DNA of 46,713 bases from Candidatus Thalassarchaeum sp. Lineage in GTDB: Archaea; Thermoplasmatota; Poseidoniia; Poseidoniales; Thalassarchaeaceae. The stretch covers positions 108,413 to 155,125 of the forward strand of contig JAKUOA010000006.1 of the NCBI GenBank assembly GCA_022451235.1, read 5' to 3'. Made by a program: the position numbers and the translations under genes. Below the pieces are notes generated by a model that ran no database searches, was not told the origin of the DNA, and was given only the letters and a program-made list of their open reading frames with translations. This document shows, piece by piece, positions 43,792-46,713 of this stretch. The stretch's first letter is position 1; each line of letters opens with the position of its first letter.

Positions 43792-45237
43792 CTACAGCAA
43801 GTTAGCTACAAGTTCTGGTTGAGTTAGGTAAACCAATAATCCGATGCCAGCAAACATCATCATCCATGCTCCAGTAGCTTTGACTATCCCTGTGGACTTT
43901 CTAAGGAAGCCAATCATGGCTTGTCGCCCCATTCCTACTAGTCCCGTCACCATTACCATTAGCATTGTAACAGAGAGAATCAAACCGCCAAGTCCGGCTA
44001 TGAACGCCCCTTCTCCTACTACTGTTAACCATGCTACAAATGGGAACACAGCCGCAGCAGTACAATCGACTGATGCGGCCGAATAACCAATTCCCCAAAG
44101 ATACATATTTCTTCGAGGAGTGAAAATTTCATCAGTTTCCCTTGTTTGGTATTTATCCAAAATTCGCTGGACTCCTGCCAGTAAATGACTGGTCCAACCT
44201 AACAACATCAGACCTCCAAGGATTAGAAGTAACCAAGCTATTGCAATTGCCACTTGGTGGAGAACTCCAGATAGTGGTATGACCTCACTTAGTCCAAAGA
44301 TGATTATTCCAACAATTGTGAAGAAGGTTAACTGACCTAAGGCTGCATACCCACCGACTTCAAACGAATTTGGCATCCTTCCAGTCAATTTTCCTTCCTG
44401 CCGTAATTCATCCTCTCTCATACCTAGACTGAGATAATATGTGATGAATGAAGGCAAGACAGGGAAAGCACAAGGAGAGAAGTAGACCAAAACACCGAGG
44501 AATAATCCGATAATGAAAACTCCTGAAACAGATCTGTCTGCTTTCTTTATTCCAATTCGGAGGTCCTCTGCCTCTCCAAGATTGGCTGCCTCTATAGCAC
44601 TGTCAAAACTCTTCCAGCCATCGAGTGGAGTCCCTGTGTTTTCTTTTGCGACAACAAACCCTTCGTGGTCGATAACCAAAGCAAGAGGAATAGATTGGGC
44701 AGAATAATATTCGGTAATATCTCCTCTTTCTCCATCCTCCAGAAGTACAACATCATCGCCTCCATTTACGATTGGCCATGGCATGTGTCGGTTGGATTCG
44801 GGGTCACCAAATGTTGCGTTAATTTGTTCAAACGATTCATACTGATACCAAGTTGCAATCGATACTGCAATTACAGGGTATTCTCCATCAAGACCTTCCC
44901 ATTCTGCAAGATTGTCATCGATATGTTCCTGAACATAGTGGCAATTGGCACAATCTATTGCCATGAAATCTAGGATTACCACATGACCGCGCAGGCTACT
45001 CAATTGGATTGTTCCATCCTCAGCGGTGTAGAGGTCGTCTATCCCTTCTCTGTTCATAGATGGGGCAACCCAATCAGGGACTTCCGAAATCTCATCAGAG
45101 GTACCGTAAATGGAGGAGGTTAATCCAAACAATGAGAGAGAAGCGAACCCGATAATGCAGAATAAAACCACGCCAATTCCAAAGGCCTTCCAGGTGTCTG
45201 ATTCCTTCAGAACACCGAAGTCCAAACCGGCTTGCAT
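43792..45237 (-). CDS. Thioredoxin-like domain fused to CcdA/DsbD-type transmembrane electron carrier
   Basis: N-terminal TM, VVILDFMAIDCANCHYVQEHID (CxxC) thioredoxin-like; GLFLGVLVYFSPCAFPVLPSFITYYLSLGM and GYSAASVDCTAAAVFPFVAWL CcdA motifs. Confidence 0.88.
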   Translation of the reverse strand: MQAGLDFGVLKESDTWKAFGIGVVLFCIIGFASLSLFGLTSSIYGTSDEISEVPDWVAPSMNREGIDDLYTAEDGTIQLSSLRGHVVILDFMAIDCANCHYVQEHIDDNLAEWEGLDGEYPVIAVSIATWYQYESFEQINATFGDPESNRHMPWPIVNGGDDVVLLEDGERGDITEYYSAQSIPLALVIDHEGFVVAKENTGTPLDGWKSFDSAIEAANLGEAEDLRIGIKKADRSVSGVFIIGLFLGVLVYFSPCAFPVLPSFITYYLSLGMREDELRQEGKLTGRMPNSFEVGGYAALGQLTFFTIVGIIIFGLSEVIPLSGVLHQVAIAIAWLLLILGGLMLLGWTSHLLAGVQRILDKYQTRETDEIFTPRRNMYLWGIGYSAASVDCTAAAVFPFVAWLTVVGEGAFIAGLGGLILSVTMLMVMVTGLVGMGRQAMIGFLRKSTGIVKATGAWMMMFAGIGLLVYLTQPELVANLL

Positions 45238-45276
45238 GATCTTCACAAGGCCATTTTGCTTTTGATTTCGCCGTGT

Positions 45277-45990
45277 CTAGGATTTTCCTTCAATTGAATC
45301 CAAAAGTGAGGATGCACCTATTCTGAATCTTCTAGATCCATCTTTGATTATGCTCGGGTCTTGTTGATTGACAATACTAGTTAGCCTATTCACATCATCC
45401 ATGTTTCCAATTCCTCCGGAGAGTTTCACCCCTAGCTTTTCTCCAAAGGCTCGCTCATGCCGCATCACTTCGTAAGCGAAAATTGCCGCTGCATCATCAC
45501 TGCAGCCTCCACGTTTACCGGTGCAGGTTTTGATGAAATCCACCCCTGCTGCAAGAGCCATTCTAGCAACTGCTCGCATTTCTCGTTCCTGTAATAGTGG
45601 AGTTTCAAGAATTACCTTGAGTACGCATTCGCCTGCTGCGCTTCTCATTTCCTTGAGCAACTCAAGTTCAATTTCATTTGGGAAATTTTCTTCTTTTCTT
45701 GGTTCAAGTACGACGTCTATCTCATCGACTCCAGCTTCTACTGCACTCGATATTGCATGACTAATTTCATTGATATCAGAACTACCTATTGGGAACCCCG
45801 CGGCTACCACCGCCAATTTGATGCTTGGATTCAATCGTTCTTTGACGAATTCTGCATGTTCCGAAAAAACACATACTGCTCCAACTTCTGAGGAATTTGC
45901 GCGCGCCACAAATCCCTCTAATTCTTCTTCCGTAGCTTCGTGATTCAACAAGGTATAATCGAGGCTTTCGATAACCGCTTGAGCATCCAA
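45277..45990 (-). CDS. deoC: Deoxyribose-phosphate aldolase
   Basis: LDYTLLNHEATEEE, VCVFSEHAEFVKERL, VVAAGFPIGSS, DEIDVVLEPR, LKVILETPLL, VDFIKTCTGKRGGCS, VKLSGGIGNMDD. Confidence 0.95.
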   Translation of the reverse strand: MDAQAVIESLDYTLLNHEATEEELEGFVARANSSEVGAVCVFSEHAEFVKERLNPSIKLAVVAAGFPIGSSDINEISHAISSAVEAGVDEIDVVLEPRKEENFPNEIELELLKEMRSAAGECVLKVILETPLLQEREMRAVARMALAAGVDFIKTCTGKRGGCSDDAAAIFAYEVMRHERAFGEKLGVKLSGGIGNMDDVNRLTSIVNQQDPSIIKDGSRRFRIGASSLLDSIEGKS

Positions 45991-45999
45991 GTATATTCC

Positions 46000-46713
46000 T
46001 CAGGAATGTCGCTCTCTGAATCCGCGCATAAACTCGACTAATGCCTCTACCGACTCTATTGGGCAGCCGTTGTAGAGGCTAGCTCGGATTCCACCTACCG
46101 ATCTGTGTCCCTTCAGACCACCTAATCCGGCGGCTTCTGCTTCCTCTAGGAATACACTCTCTAAGTCTTCGTTAGCGCATCTCCAAGTCACATTCATGAC
46201 CGACCTAGAAGATTTTTCTGCGTGCGGAATCCACATTTCGGAATTATCCAACTCTTCGTATAGAAGAGATGACTTGGCTCTATTTCTTTCAATTGAACCT
46301 GCTAATCCTCCATTCTCTTCAAGCCATTTGAAAACACAATCGAGAACAAATATTCCAAAGGTGTTAGGAGTATTGAATAGTGAGCCTTTGGAAGTATGAA
46401 TTGTATAATCTAACATTGTTGGAAGTATTCCAGCATCGGAATTTTCCTGTGCTCTTTGCAAGGCCCAAGGAGATAGAATTACCAGAGTAACTCCCGAGGG
46501 GCCGAGGTTCTTCTGCGCTCCTGCATAGATCACGTCATGAGCGGATACATCAATTGGAACTCCTGTAATATCCGAGGAAGCATCTACCACGATTGGTTTT
46601 CCTCCTGAGTCGGGTAAGTTTTGGTGCTGAGTGCCCATTAGAGTGTTATTTGAGGTGTAATGAAGATAGATTGAGTCCTCCGAAACAGTGTATTCATTAT
46701 CGGTTGGAACGGA
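46000..46713 (-). CDS. serC: Phosphoserine aminotransferase (truncated by window edge; open to 46713)
   Basis: YLHYTSNNTLMGTQ, VVDASSDITGVPIDVSAHDVIYAGAQKNLGPSGVTLVILS (PLP Lys), TPNTFGIFVLDCVFKWLEENGG, GHRSVGGIRASLYN. The frame is open past the track start (46638) to the window end. Confidence 0.9.
   Translation of the reverse strand, partial: SVPTDNEYTVSEDSIYLHYTSNNTLMGTQHQNLPDSGGKPIVVDASSDITGVPIDVSAHDVIYAGAQKNLGPSGVTLVILSPWALQRAQENSDAGILPTMLDYTIHTSKGSLFNTPNTFGIFVLDCVFKWLEENGGLAGSIERNRAKSSLLYEELDNSEMWIPHAEKSSRSVMNVTWRCANEDLESVFLEEAEAAGLGGLKGHRSVGGIRASLYNGCPIESVEALVEFMRGFRERHS

Noticed and set aside
1-46713. Search for integrases, transposases, toxin-antitoxin, restriction-modification or defense islands
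   Set aside because: No ORF shows such motifs and the gene content is housekeeping and metabolic; no direct repeats or tRNA attachment sites were seen.

Overview
This window looks like a compact archaeal chromosome segment, most likely from a marine Thermoplasmatota (Poseidoniales / Marine Group II-like) lineage. That assignment is an inference from the mix of NMD3, Csl4, L40e, METTL5-like, archaeal LonB, TrmI and UPF0147 genes with many bacterial-type metabolic genes. I recognise about 38 coding regions and no rRNA, tRNA, CRISPR or transposon. The most notable items are: (1) a clear TPP (thiamine) riboswitch in front of a sodium:solute symporter, followed by a 47-aa zinc-ribbon ORF missed by the ORF track; (2) a Csl4 exosome-subunit protein carrying an extra zinc motif, a canonical RRM and an RGG-like tail; (3) a ~1,690-aa surface protein with RCC1-like repeats, about 20 Cys-rich 34-aa ephrin-receptor/GCC2-GCC3-like repeats, Ca-binding type-3 repeats, a TM helix and a cytoplasmic Trp-rich tail; (4) a Ni-superoxide dismutase with overlapping SodX-type peptidase and an 8-bp perfect inverted repeat upstream; (5) a tight six-gene minus-strand cluster (KAS III, aldehyde dehydrogenase with an N-terminal CC-x3-C-x2-C motif, asparaginase II, luciferase-like monooxygenase, SDR, formyltransferase) with no pathway I can name; (6) an extracellular thioredoxin-like domain on a large surface protein. 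All family calls are from motif reading, not from database searches.
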